A stretch of DNA of 64,000 nucleotides from Kumtagia sp963820075 (GTDB taxonomy: Bacteria; Pseudomonadota; Alphaproteobacteria; Rhizobiales; Rhizobiaceae): NCBI GenBank assembly GCA_963820075.1, contig CAWFYS010000015.1, positions 25,724 through 89,723 on the forward strand. The letters run 5' to 3'. A program made the position numbers and the translations under genes. The notes beneath the pieces are model-generated. The model made no database searches. It saw nothing but the letters and a program-made list of their open reading frames with translations, and was not told the origin of the DNA. Of this stretch, positions 1 through 7,765 are shown in pieces (position 1 is the stretch's first letter; every line of letters begins with the position of its first letter).

Positions 1-668
1 GTCAGCAGTTCGGGGCCGATCGAGGCCGGCCGCAGCTTGGAATGCGCCAGCCACAGATAGTTGTGGCGCTCCGTCACATGGTCGGAAAATTCGTTGCCGA
101 GGGCAAAGCCAAGCCGGAAAGGCGTGCCGTCGGGCCCGATCACATAGATGGCGGCGATTTCCGGCTCCTCGCCGCCGTCCTCAGCGAAGGAAGGCGAGAT
201 AAGCGGCGCTTCCGGTGCGATCACGCTCGATCCGTCGCCCTTGAAGAACCATTCCGGCTGCGCGCCGACCGTGCCCGGCTTCGGCTTGCCGCCCTCGACG
301 CCCATCAGGAACATGCGCATCGAATCGGTCGGCTTCTCGGCCGAGCTTGCCGCCTTGTGCATCTTGTCGCGGCCTTCCGCCGAGCCGAGATGGGTCAGTC
401 CGGTGCCGGCCAGCACGAGATGCGCCGGATCGGGGTGGTCGATCGGCGCGAGCAGCCTGCGCTCGCCGAGGGCTTCGAACAGATCGACGGGCTCTCCCCC
501 CGGAAGCCCCTCCACGGCCACCTCCAGGCTCAGGCGATCGTCGATCGCCCGCCGCGCCAGCTCGTATGTAGAGTCGATGCCGCCGACCAGCCGCGCCGCT
601 CCTGTGTCGTCAACGGCGGCGACGCGCCGCTCTCCCTGATGGATCAGTTGAACCAGCCTCAGCGCCAT
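1..668 (-). CDS. gguC: GguC / AraD1 family protein, 5' part only
   Basis: The frame opens with ATG at 668 and is still open at base 1, so about 222 residues of an expected 330 or so are visible. The protein matches the GguC/AraD1 family, relatives of the fumarylacetoacetate hydrolase fold that accompany sugar ABC transporters or sugar-acid catabolic genes. Landmarks are LVQLIHQGERRVAAV near the N-terminus, AGTGLTHLGSA near residue 87, EWFFKGDGSSVIAP in the middle, and FRLGFALGNEFSDH followed by HNYLWLAHSKLRP near the cut. A GAGGA sequence abuts the start codon. The neighbouring transport or catabolic genes lie outside the window, so the substrate cannot be told. The family assignment is from recognition of these motifs. 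Confidence 0.85.
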   Translation of the reverse strand, partial: MALRLVQLIHQGERRVAAVDDTGAARLVGGIDSTYELARRAIDDRLSLEVAVEGLPGGEPVDLFEALGERRLLAPIDHPDPAHLVLAGTGLTHLGSAEGRDKMHKAASSAEKPTDSMRMFLMGVEGGKPKPGTVGAQPEWFFKGDGSSVIAPEAPLISPSFAEDGGEEPEIAAIYVIGPDGTPFRLGFALGNEFSDHVTERHNYLWLAHSKLRPASIGPELL

Positions 669-1015
669 TCCTCGCACCCGGCAACGACGCCGGCCCTCCA
701 CGCTCTTCCGTCACGGCGCATCTGCCGTTGAAAGTCATATAGTACGACTTTTTAGGGGGCTGCATAGAGCCAGGCGCGGGTTGGATATGGGCAGCAGCGT
801 GGCGCCGGCAGCGCTGGTCTGGCCAGGTGAGCGCCCTGGTGCCATTGCACGCGGGCATCTCTGGGTCAATTGAGGCGATTGCAATTCTTGACCAGCCACA
901 CAGATCGAGGTCGCTTTTGAGAAGCCTATGAATGGCAAGCAATTGGCGCTCATTGTTCGTTCCGGCCGACCCAGAATACGCACGCTGAGCGTGCCTCCTA
1001 CCGTAAGGCCGACCG
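669..1015. other. Non-coding gap between gguC and the DUF883 gene
   Basis: Apart from the palindrome at 731-751, this 347-bp stretch holds only one clear structure: a 15-bp hairpin at 980-994 with arms GCACGCT and AGCGTGC, 21 bp beyond the stop codon of the DUF883 gene. It has no strong T tract, so it is at best a weak terminator. The short open frames across the gap have no recognisable protein features or ribosome binding site. Confidence 0.5.
731..751. promoter_or_regulatory. Candidate operator: imperfect 21-bp palindrome upstream of gguC
   Basis: AAAGTC at 731-736 is mirrored by GACTTT at 746-751 around an AT-rich centre containing TATAGTAC. It lies about 63 bp upstream of the gguC start in otherwise GC-rich, non-coding DNA. 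A palindrome of this size and place fits the binding site of a sugar-catabolism repressor such as a GntR/FadR-type protein; that identity is inference. Confidence 0.4.
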
Positions 1016-1324
1016 CTACTTCCGGTTCAGCAGCCCCACCACCAGGCCGATGAGCGCCAGGCCGATCACGGCCGTTGTCACCGGATGATCGGACGCGGCG
1101 CGGCCCACGGCGCGCGAGCGGCTGCGCAGCGCCGGCAGGGCGTCGGCGACATGGCTCGCGATCTCCTCGTAGAGGTCGCCGGCCATATCATGCGCGTCGT
1201 CATAGGCGGCACTGCCGCGCGACTTCACCGCCTTGCGGAGCGATTTGACTTCCTTTTGAAGCCGGGCCATCTGGGCCTCCAAATCGTCGGTCATGTCGTC
1301 GCGGAATTTGGAAAAGGAATGCAT
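1016..1324 (-). CDS. DUF883 (ElaB/YqjD-like) membrane-anchored protein
   Basis: 102 residues. An acidic/basic amphipathic helical region (about residues 10-75, with DDLEAQMARLQKEVKSLRKA suggesting a coiled coil) is followed by a C-terminal transmembrane helix (about 80-99, TTAVIGLALIGLVVGLL) and a short RK tail. This is the layout of the DUF883/ElaB family, small inner-membrane proteins that in E. coli bind ribosomes in stationary phase. The start at 1324 has an AAAGGA ribosome binding site six bases upstream. It lies 75 bp beyond cobT on the same strand but has no known link to B12 synthesis. Confidence 0.75.
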   Translation of the reverse strand: MHSFSKFRDDMTDDLEAQMARLQKEVKSLRKAVKSRGSAAYDDAHDMAGDLYEEIASHVADALPALRSRSRAVGRAASDHPVTTAVIGLALIGLVVGLLNRK

Positions 1325-1399
1325 CGGGCGTCCTTTGCAAAGGAAGAGGGAATTATCTTCGAACGCCTAGGCGCCGATGATGGTTCCCTCCCTCCTTCC

Positions 1400-2411
1400 T
1401 CAGGCCTTCCCGGACACGCCGGCATCGGCGAAGCTCGCCATGCCCGTATGGCAGGCAAGCGCGGACGCGCAGGATGTTGACGGCGAGGCAGGCGCCCGAG
1501 CCTTCGCCGAGCCGCATGCCGAGATCGAGCAGCGGCTTCATCTTCATCGCCTCCAGCAGGCCGCGATGACCCGCCTCGGCCGACACATGCGCGGCGAGCG
1601 CGTGGTCGAGGCCATGCGTAGCTGCTTTCATCAGCGGCGCGGCGGCGGCCGTGCAGACGAAGCCGTCGAGCAGGACGGGCACGGATTTGTGGCGCGCCGC
1701 GAGCGTGCCGCCGAGGATGGCCGCGAGTTCGCGCCCGCCGACCGCTGCCGCCGCCTTGAGCGGGTCGTTCAGAATCGCCGCATGCAGCTTCATCGCGACC
1801 TCGATCGCGGCGGTTTTGCGGCCAAGGCCGGCGTCGTCGACGCCGGTGCCGCGTCCGACCCATTGTTCGGCGCCGCCGAACAAGGCCGAGGCAATCGCCG
1901 CCGCCGCCGTCGTGTTGCCGATGCCCATCTCGCCGAAACACAGGAGGTCCATTCCGGCCTCCACCGATTCGTAGCCGCGCCCGACCGCTTCCAGGAACTC
2001 CTTTTCGTCCATCGCCGGCGCAAGCGTGAAGTCGGCGGTCGCGCGCTCGACGTCGAGCGCAATCACGTCGAGCTCGGCCCCTGCAACGCGCGCGAGCTGG
2101 TTGATCGCGGCCCCGCCCGCAGCGAAATTCCCGACCATCTGCATGGTGACCTCGGGCGGAAAGGCCGAAACGCCCTGGGCGGTGACACCGTGCGAGCCGG
2201 CGAAGACGATTACCTTGACGCGATCGAGGCGGGGCGTCTCACGCCCCTGCCAGCGCGCCAGCCAGGCGACCACCTCCTCCAGACGGCCCAGGCTGCCCTG
2301 CGGCTTGGTAAGCGTGTCCTGGCGCCGGGCCACCGCCTCGGCCGCCTTCATATCGCCGGGCGGAAGGTCCTGGCAGGCTGCGTTCAGCGCTTCGAAAGAG
2401 GCGAATTGCAT
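1400..2411 (-). CDS. cobT: Nicotinate-nucleotide--dimethylbenzimidazole phosphoribosyltransferase (frameshifted near the C-terminus)
   Basis: CobT transfers phosphoribose from nicotinate mononucleotide to 5,6-dimethylbenzimidazole, making alpha-ribazole-5'-phosphate for the B12 lower ligand. Family marks are TKPQGSLGRLEE near residue 35, FAGSHGVTAQGVSAFP near 70, GEMGIGNTTAAAAIA near 160 and the GMRLGEGSGACLA segment with the catalytic glutamate near 310. The start is ATG at 2411 behind GGAG. After NILR (about 1467) the frame loses similarity. One extra base at about 1462-1468 explains this: in the next frame the expected end ALACHTGMASFADAGVSGKA resumes and stops at 1400. Read without correction, the frame runs on to 1353 with a garbled tail. 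Last gene of the cobB-cobS-cobT string. Confidence 0.9.
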
Positions 2412-2438
2412 CAAAAAACTCCGTAGCGGATTGATTTG

Positions 2439-3212
2439 TCAGAGAAAAGTGGAGGCGGCGAGCAGCACGGCGATCTCGGCGACCTGCTGCAGCGCGCCAA
2501 GCGTGTCGCCGGTCTGGCCACCGATTTTCTTCAGGCACATTGCCCGCATCAGGAAAAAAGCGGCGGCAAGCAGCAATGCCGTCAGTGTCGCTGCGCCGAT
2601 CCCCAAGGGCAGCAAGGAAAGGCCGCCCAGCGCCAGCGCGGTGCCGGCGGCCCCTGCCTCGACGGTTCCCGCACCGGCCGAAAGACCATCGTCACGGGCG
2701 GGCGGAACGGCCCGCAGGAAGGCCGGCAGCACCGCCCGCGAGGCGCCATGCGCGGCGAACAGGGCGAGAAGCACCGCCAATCCCGCGGAACTGCCCGCCA
2801 CTGGAGTTGCGATGTCGGCGAGCGCGCTCCAGCGCAGCAGGATCGACAGAGCCAGCGCGCAGGCGCCGAATGCGCCGATGCGGCTGTCGCGCATGATCTC
2901 CAGCGTCCGCTCCCGCTCTTTCCCGCCGCCGAACCCGTCGGCGGTGTCGGAAAGCCCGTCCTCATGCAGGCAGCCGGTGACAATCATCGTGGCGGCGAGC
3001 GCCAGAGCGGCGGCCGGCCCGGCCGCCAGGCCGAGGCCGCTCGCGAGCGCGAATACCGCGCCGCCGGCCAGCGCGACCGCCCAGCCGGCCACCGGTGCCG
3101 CCCAGATCGCGTCGGCAAGGCGGCGGCCGTGAAGCTCCAGACCGGGCGCGGGAAGGCGCGTGAAGAACACAAGGCACAAGGCTGCATCGCGGAGCGCGGA
3201 TTGCGGAGTCAT
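2439..3212 (-). CDS. cobS: Adenosylcobinamide-GDP ribazoletransferase (cobalamin synthase)
   Basis: 257 residues, the usual length for CobS (CobV). This integral membrane enzyme joins alpha-ribazole to adenosylcobinamide-GDP, the last assembly step of B12. Visible marks are FFTRLPAP at the N-terminus, the metal-binding HEDGLSDTADGFGGG motif near residue 70, RDSRIGAFGACAL just after it, KKIGGQTGDTLGA near the C-terminus, and several hydrophobic spans. The start is taken as ATG at 3212 (MTPQSALRDAALC). The frame is open upstream into cobB, but that extension has no family similarity. It ends 27 bp before the cobT start. Confidence 0.92.
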   Translation of the reverse strand: MTPQSALRDAALCLVFFTRLPAPGLELHGRRLADAIWAAPVAGWAVALAGGAVFALASGLGLAAGPAAALALAATMIVTGCLHEDGLSDTADGFGGGKERERTLEIMRDSRIGAFGACALALSILLRWSALADIATPVAGSSAGLAVLLALFAAHGASRAVLPAFLRAVPPARDDGLSAGAGTVEAGAAGTALALGGLSLLPLGIGAATLTALLLAAAFFLMRAMCLKKIGGQTGDTLGALQQVAEIAVLLAASTFL

Positions 3213-3255
3213 GCCGGGGGCCCCGACAGGGCGGAGAGGGACGAAACGCAGCGCA

Positions 3256-4596
3256 CTATTCGGCCTTCGCGATGGCGTGGAAAAAGGTGCCGGAGACAAA
3301 TCCGCGTCTTCCGCCGAAAGTGCCGAGCGGCGTGCCCTGTCCGTCGGCGAGTTCGGCCAGCGGCGCGTCCGGTGAACCGGCATCGATCAGCCGGGCATAG
3401 TGGAACTCATGGCCGCGCACGGTCGTACCGGCGGCGCCGATCGGACAGTCCGCCAGCAATGTCGCCTGCCGGTAGCCGAGATTCATGCGGCGCTTGGCGA
3501 AGCTGGTTGAGTGACCAAGCAGGCCGAGCATTCTGTGCGTAATGCCGCCGGCGTCCTCAAGGGTTTCGCCCAGCACCATGAAGCCGCCGCACTCGCCATG
3601 AACGGGCCTCGTCGCCGCGAAGGAGCGCATGCCCGCGATGAAGTTTTCCGCTCCCGCCAGCCGGCCGGCATGCAACTCCGGATAGCCGCCGGGAAGCCAG
3701 CAGACGTCACACCTTTCATCTGGCGCCTCGTCTGCGAGCGGCGAGAAGGCTTGGATTTCCGCGCCGGCCGCGCGCCATTGGGAAAGAAGATGCGGATAGA
3801 GAAAGGTGAACGCGGCATCCCGGGCCAGCGCGATGCGCTGGCCGGGCGGGTGCAGCGCGATGGTCGAGTTGGTCCCGCCATGTCCGGTATCCGGCGCGGG
3901 AAATCCGAACGCGACCGCCATTTCCATGATCCGCGCGACATCCAGCGACCGCTCCATAATGTCCGCGAGGCGGTCGATATGGGCGTCGAGGTCGGCGTGC
4001 TCGCTGGCCTGGACGAGGCCGAGATGGCGCTCCGGCATGGACATCGACGGGTCACGCGGGATCGAGCCGACCACAGGCAGTCCAAGGCGTTCGATCGCGT
4101 CGCCGGCCAGTTTGCGGTGCCGGTCGCTTCCGACCCTGTTTAGAATCACGCCGGCTATCCGCACGGCCGGATCGTAGAGTTGGAAGCCCTTGGCGACTGC
4201 CGCCGCCGTTTCCGACTGGCCCGAGACGTCGAGCACGAGCAGCACCGGCAGGCCGTAGCGGCGCGCCAGATCGGCCGCGGCGCCCGAGCGGCCTTGCGGC
4301 GCGGGGATGCCGTCGAAAAGCCCCATCGCGCTTTCGACCACGACTATGTCGGCGCTGCCTTCTGCTTGCGCGACGAGCGCATCGACGAGCGCGGGCGGCA
4401 TCGCCCAGCTATCGAGGTTGACGCCGGGGAGCCCGGTCGCCGCCTCGTGAAAGGCGGGATCGATATAGTCCGGGCCGGACTTGGCGCCGCGCGTCCTAAG
4501 TCCGCGCCGTTTCAGGGCGCGCAGAAGCCCGATCGTGACGCTGGTCTTGCCGGAACCGGAGCGCGGCGCGCCGATGATCAGCCCGCGCGCGCTCAT
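3256..4596 (-). CDS. cobB: Cobyrinate / hydrogenobyrinate a,c-diamide synthase
   Basis: 446 residues. CobB uses ATP and glutamine to amidate the a and c side chains of hydrogenobyrinic acid before cobalt insertion. The N-terminal ATPase domain starts with the P-loop GAPRSGSGKTSVTIGLL, and has SGPDYIDPAFH near residue 42 and VESAMGLFDG near 88. The C-terminal class I glutamine amidotransferase domain has the cysteine nucleophile in VHGECGGFMVLGE near 337 and a conserved HEFHYA near 400. The start is ATG at 4596. It is downstream of cobA, with a palindrome in the gap, and 43 bp ahead of cobS. Confidence 0.95.
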   Translation of the reverse strand: MSARGLIIGAPRSGSGKTSVTIGLLRALKRRGLRTRGAKSGPDYIDPAFHEAATGLPGVNLDSWAMPPALVDALVAQAEGSADIVVVESAMGLFDGIPAPQGRSGAAADLARRYGLPVLLVLDVSGQSETAAAVAKGFQLYDPAVRIAGVILNRVGSDRHRKLAGDAIERLGLPVVGSIPRDPSMSMPERHLGLVQASEHADLDAHIDRLADIMERSLDVARIMEMAVAFGFPAPDTGHGGTNSTIALHPPGQRIALARDAAFTFLYPHLLSQWRAAGAEIQAFSPLADEAPDERCDVCWLPGGYPELHAGRLAGAENFIAGMRSFAATRPVHGECGGFMVLGETLEDAGGITHRMLGLLGHSTSFAKRRMNLGYRQATLLADCPIGAAGTTVRGHEFHYARLIDAGSPDAPLAELADGQGTPLGTFGGRRGFVSGTFFHAIAKAE

Positions 4597-4609
4597 TCCT
4601 GGCCCGTTG

Positions 4610-4647
4610 GAGCAGGATGAATCGGAACGGGGTCATTCATCCTGCTC
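4610..4647. repeat. Palindrome at the cobA-cobB junction
   Basis: A perfect 13-bp inverted repeat (GAGCAGGATGAAT at 4610-4622, mirrored at 4635-4647) with a 12-base loop. The right arm includes the cobA stop codon, so the last four CobA residues (EQDE) are encoded by the repeat. It resembles a short dispersed rhizobial palindrome and could also act as a weak attenuator or RNA stabiliser. No second copy was found in this window. Confidence 0.7.
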
Positions 4648-5481
4648 TAGCTCCTTGTTTCGGCGCATGATCTCATCCGCAACATTCCGCGACTTTTCGG
4701 CATCATGCTTTAGTTCCGCGCGCATCGAGACGATGTGGCCAATGACGATCAGGGCGGGGGCGCCGATGCCGGCCTTGCCCGCCTCGTCGGCCAGCGTGGC
4801 CAGCGTCGCGGTGAGCACGCGCTCCGACGGCGTCGTTGCCTGCTCGACCACCGCCGCCGGCGTGTCGGCCGGCATGCCGCCGGCAATCAGCGCGCCGGCA
4901 ATCAGCGGCAGGTTCTTCAGTCCCATATAGACCACGATCGGCTGGCCGGTCCCGGCGAGCGCGGCCCAGTCGAGATCCTCTTGCGTGCCGGCGGCGTGGC
5001 CGGTGGCGAGAATCACCGCCTTGTTGATGCCGCGCATGGTGGCCGGAATTCCGGTGCCGGCCAGGCCGGCAAAGGCGGAGGTGAGGCCCGGCAGAACGCG
5101 GAACGGGATGCCGGCGCGCGCCAGCGCCAGCGCTTCCTCGCCGCCGCGTCCGAAAAGATAGGGATCGCCGCCCTTGAGCCGCAGCACCCGCTTGCCGGCC
5201 CGCGCAAGGTCGATCAGCCGCCGCGTGATGTCCTCCTGGTCGGTCGAGGGCTTGCCGCCGCGCTTTCCCGCGAAATGCAGCTCGGCATTGGCGGCCGCCG
5301 CCAGAACTGCGTTGGACACGAGCGCGTCGTAGACGACGCAATCGGCCGCGGCCAGCGCCGACAACACGTCGAGCGTGAGGCAGCCGGGTCCGCCGGGGCC
5401 GGCGCCGGCGAGCCAGACATGGCCGGCCGGGAATGTCTCCGGGCGGTAGTCGAGGCGGGAGATGGCGTCGGCGATATTCAT
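4633..5481 (-). CDS. cobA: Uroporphyrinogen-III C-methyltransferase
   Basis: 282 residues. CobA methylates uroporphyrinogen III at C2 and C7 using S-adenosylmethionine, giving precorrin-2, the entry point to B12. The tetrapyrrole methylase signature VWLAGAGPGGPGCLTLDVL is near residue 22, and RLKGGDPYLFGRGGEEALAL near 99; later come ATGHAAG and VVYMGLKNL, all typical of the SUMT family. There is no CysG-like siroheme extension. The C-terminus ends in a charged tail, the final residues of which come from the palindrome at 4610-4647. It is divergent from cbiD, with starts about 50 bp apart, so the two may share a promoter region. Confidence 0.95.
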   Translation of the reverse strand: MNIADAISRLDYRPETFPAGHVWLAGAGPGGPGCLTLDVLSALAAADCVVYDALVSNAVLAAAANAELHFAGKRGGKPSTDQEDITRRLIDLARAGKRVLRLKGGDPYLFGRGGEEALALARAGIPFRVLPGLTSAFAGLAGTGIPATMRGINKAVILATGHAAGTQEDLDWAALAGTGQPIVVYMGLKNLPLIAGALIAGGMPADTPAAVVEQATTPSERVLTATLATLADEAGKAGIGAPALIVIGHIVSMRAELKHDAEKSRNVADEIMRRNKELEQDE

Positions 5482-5534
5482 GCGCGTCGCTTTGGACGAT
5501 GACGCCCGGCCTTCGCAAGCCTATAGACGACATT

Positions 5535-6650
5535 ATGGAGACCGATGATCGCCCGCTGCGGCGCGGATGGACGACCGGTGCCTGCGCGACGGCGGCGGCG
5601 AAGGCCGCCTGCGCGGCGCTGCTTACCGGCGATTTCCCCGATCCGGTCGAAATCGGACTGCCGGGCGGTCGCCGCGTCGCCTTTGCGCTGGCCGTCACCG
5701 ACAAGGCTGACGGGCGTGCGACGGCCGGCGTGGTCAAGGACGCCGGCGACGATCCCGACGTCACGCATGGCGCTTTGGTGAAAGCCACGGTGCGTCGCGG
5801 CGCTGAGGGCTCCGGCGTTACCTATCGGCGCGGCGAAGGGGTCGGCCTGGTCACGCGGCCCGGTCTGCCGGTCGCCGTGGGGGAGCCGGCGATCAACCCG
5901 GTGCCGCGCAGGATGATCGCCGAAGCAATCCACGAAGTGACGGGCGAAGGCGCCGACATCGAGGTGGAAGTCTCGGTGCCGGCCGGCGCCGCGCTCGCCG
6001 AAAAGACGCTCAACCCGCGCCTTGGCATCCTCCACGGCATCTCCATCCTTGGCACGACCGGCGTCGTCATCCCCTATTCCTGCTCGGCCTGGATCCATTC
6101 CATCCATCGCGGCATCGACGTTGCGCGCGCCATGGGCCTCGACCATATCGCCGGTTCCACCGGCAACACCTCGGAAGCAGCGGTGCAGAGGTTCCACGGC
6201 CTGCACGAGGTCGCGCTGATCGACATGGGCGACTTCGTCGGAGGCATGCTGAAATATGTCCGGGCCCATCCGGTCGCCCGCGTGACCATCGCCGGCGGCG
6301 TCGCCAAGATGACGAAGCTGGCGCAGGGCATGCTCGACGTGCATTCCAAGCGCGGCCTGGCCGACCTTGACGCGCTGGCGGCGATCGCCCGCGGGGCGGG
6401 CGGATCGGCTGCTCTGGCCGAGGCCATCAAGGGCGCCAACACCGTTGCCGAAGCCTTCGCCATGGCCGAAGCAGAGCGCGTCGCCATCGGCAAAGCGGTG
6501 GCGTCCCGCGCCTGGGCGACGGCGGCGGCCGCCCTCGACCATCCGGAAATCGCGCTGGAAATCCTGGTATTCGATCGCCAGGGCAAGGTGATGGGCCACG
6601 CGCCGTTCCAACGGTCTCACGATCCCTCCCGGCCCCGAAAGCGGCGCTGA
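5535..6650 (+). CDS. cbiD: Cobalt-precorrin-5B (C1)-methyltransferase family protein
   Basis: 371 residues from ATG at 5535, matching the family length. CbiD methylates C1 of the corrin ring in the anaerobic route. The hallmark RRGWTTGACATAAAKAA is at the N-terminus; NPRLGILHGISILGTTG and GNTSEAAV follow. In this cluster CbiD sits among oxygen-dependent genes (cobG, cobN) and no cobF is present, so it probably supplies the C1 methylation that CobF performs elsewhere; this is inference from context. An in-frame ATG at 5499 is an alternative start. The 3' end overlaps the end of cobM by 34 bp, tail to tail. Confidence 0.92.
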   Translation: METDDRPLRRGWTTGACATAAAKAACAALLTGDFPDPVEIGLPGGRRVAFALAVTDKADGRATAGVVKDAGDDPDVTHGALVKATVRRGAEGSGVTYRRGEGVGLVTRPGLPVAVGEPAINPVPRRMIAEAIHEVTGEGADIEVEVSVPAGAALAEKTLNPRLGILHGISILGTTGVVIPYSCSAWIHSIHRGIDVARAMGLDHIAGSTGNTSEAAVQRFHGLHEVALIDMGDFVGGMLKYVRAHPVARVTIAGGVAKMTKLAQGMLDVHSKRGLADLDALAAIARGAGGSAALAEAIKGANTVAEAFAMAEAERVAIGKAVASRAWATAAAALDHPEIALEILVFDRQGKVMGHAPFQRSHDPSRPRKRR

Positions 6651-7381
6651 TAGGCCGGGTCGTAAAGCGAGCTTTCGCGGAAGTCCGCCGCGCCGAGCGC
6701 GCGTCCGACGAAGATTACCGCCGTGCGCTCGATCGGCTGCGCGGCAAGCGCGTCCGCGATCGTTGCCAGTGTGCCGCGCAGAATGCGCTCGTCGGCGCGC
6801 GAGGCGTGGAACACGATCGCCACCGGGCAGTCGGTTCCATAGAGCGGCGACAGTTCTTCGACGATGCGGTCGATCGCGTGGATGGCCAGATGGATGGCAA
6901 GCGTTGCTCCAGTGGCGCCGAAGGCGGCGAGCGTCTCCCTCGACGGCATTGGCGAGGCGCGGCCGGACACGCGGGTCAGCACGAGGCTTTGCGCGACTTC
7001 CGGGATCGTCAGTTCCTGTCCCAGGCTCGCCGCCGCGGCAGCGAAGGCCGGAACGCCGGGTGTCAGCGTGTAGGGTATGCCGTGCTTTTTCAGTCGGCGC
7101 ACCTGCTCGGCGACCGCGCTCCACACCGAAAGGTCGCCGGAGTGCAGCCGCGCCACGTCCAGCCCGGCATCATGGGCCGTGACGAACTCGCGCTCGATTT
7201 CGTCCAGCGACAGGGGCGCCGTATCGACCAGCCGCGCGCCGGGCGGGCACCAGTCGAGCAGTTCCTTCGCCACGATCGATCCCGCATGCAGGCAGACCGG
7301 GCAGCGGGCGATGAGGTCGCGCCCGCGCACCGTGATCAGGTCGGCCGCGCCCGGCCCGGCGCCGATGAAATGCACGGTCAT
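6617..7381 (-). CDS. cobM: Precorrin-4 C11-methyltransferase
   Basis: 254 residues, normal for CobM, which methylates precorrin-4 at C11. The methylase signature VHFIGAGPGAADLITVRG starts the protein. The LHSGDLSVWSAVAEQ region near residue 85, TPGVPAFAAAAASLGQELT near 110 and the C-terminal YDPAYQRRFR are typical. The ATG at 7381 overlaps the expected cobE stop codon (ATGA). In the sequence as given, the frame upstream is open and runs without a stop into the shifted cobE frame, so automated calling could fuse the two; the internal start is the correct one. Confidence 0.93.
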   Translation of the reverse strand: MTVHFIGAGPGAADLITVRGRDLIARCPVCLHAGSIVAKELLDWCPPGARLVDTAPLSLDEIEREFVTAHDAGLDVARLHSGDLSVWSAVAEQVRRLKKHGIPYTLTPGVPAFAAAAASLGQELTIPEVAQSLVLTRVSGRASPMPSRETLAAFGATGATLAIHLAIHAIDRIVEELSPLYGTDCPVAIVFHASRADERILRGTLATIADALAAQPIERTAVIFVGRALGAADFRESSLYDPAYQRRFRGREGS

Positions 7382-7765
7382 TCCATGTCTCCATCGCTCG
7401 CCAGCGCGCAAGTCACCGGCCCGAGCGCGAGCCGCGGTCCGAGCAGCTTCGCCCGCGCGGCCGATCGCGGCAAGGGCGGCCGCCTCGGATGCCGACGGCG
7501 CGCCGGTTGCAGCAATAGAACGCGCCGAGCGCGACAGGGTGCGTTCCCCAACGCGTTCCAACTCCGCCCGGCTGATCACGATAATCTTCAACTCCAGCGT
7601 CCGCGCCGCCGCCTGGATCGCCGGCTCCCGCGCCTTGGCTTCGGCCACCGCGAGTGCCCCCAGCGCCGAGGCATCGAGCCGGTGCATGGCGCGCGCCGCG
7701 CCGATCGCGGCCAGGACCTCGGTGTCCGACACACCCTTCCGGCAGCCGATTCCCGCGACGATCAT
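7378..7765 (-). CDS. cobE: CobE family cobalamin biosynthesis protein (frameshifted)
   Basis: About 129 residues when corrected. CobE resembles the C-terminal domain of CbiG and is needed for B12 synthesis in aerobic producers, though its exact reaction is unclear. The N-terminus MIVAGIGCRKGVSDTEVLAA is characteristic. The ATG at 7765 overlaps the cobL stop (ATGA). The first 105 or so residues are in one frame. At about 7451-7462 one extra base shifts it, and the expected ending KLLGPRLALGPVTCALASDG is found in the next frame, stopping at 7378 with an ATGA overlap to cobM. The total length of 388 bases (3n+1) confirms a one-base insertion. Confidence 0.85.

Noticed and set aside
42..731. Plus-strand open frame of 229 codons at the left edge
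   Set aside because: It is antisense to the gguC frame; its product is Arg/His/Ala-rich without any recognisable motif, whereas the minus strand gives a clear GguC protein.
735..983. 82-codon minus-strand frame before gguC
   Set aside because: No motif, no ribosome binding site, and composition unlike its coding neighbours; treated as non-coding.
2436..3542. Long plus-strand frame opposite cobS and cobB
   Set aside because: High GC opens antisense frames throughout this window; the product is low-complexity and both minus-strand genes are well conserved.
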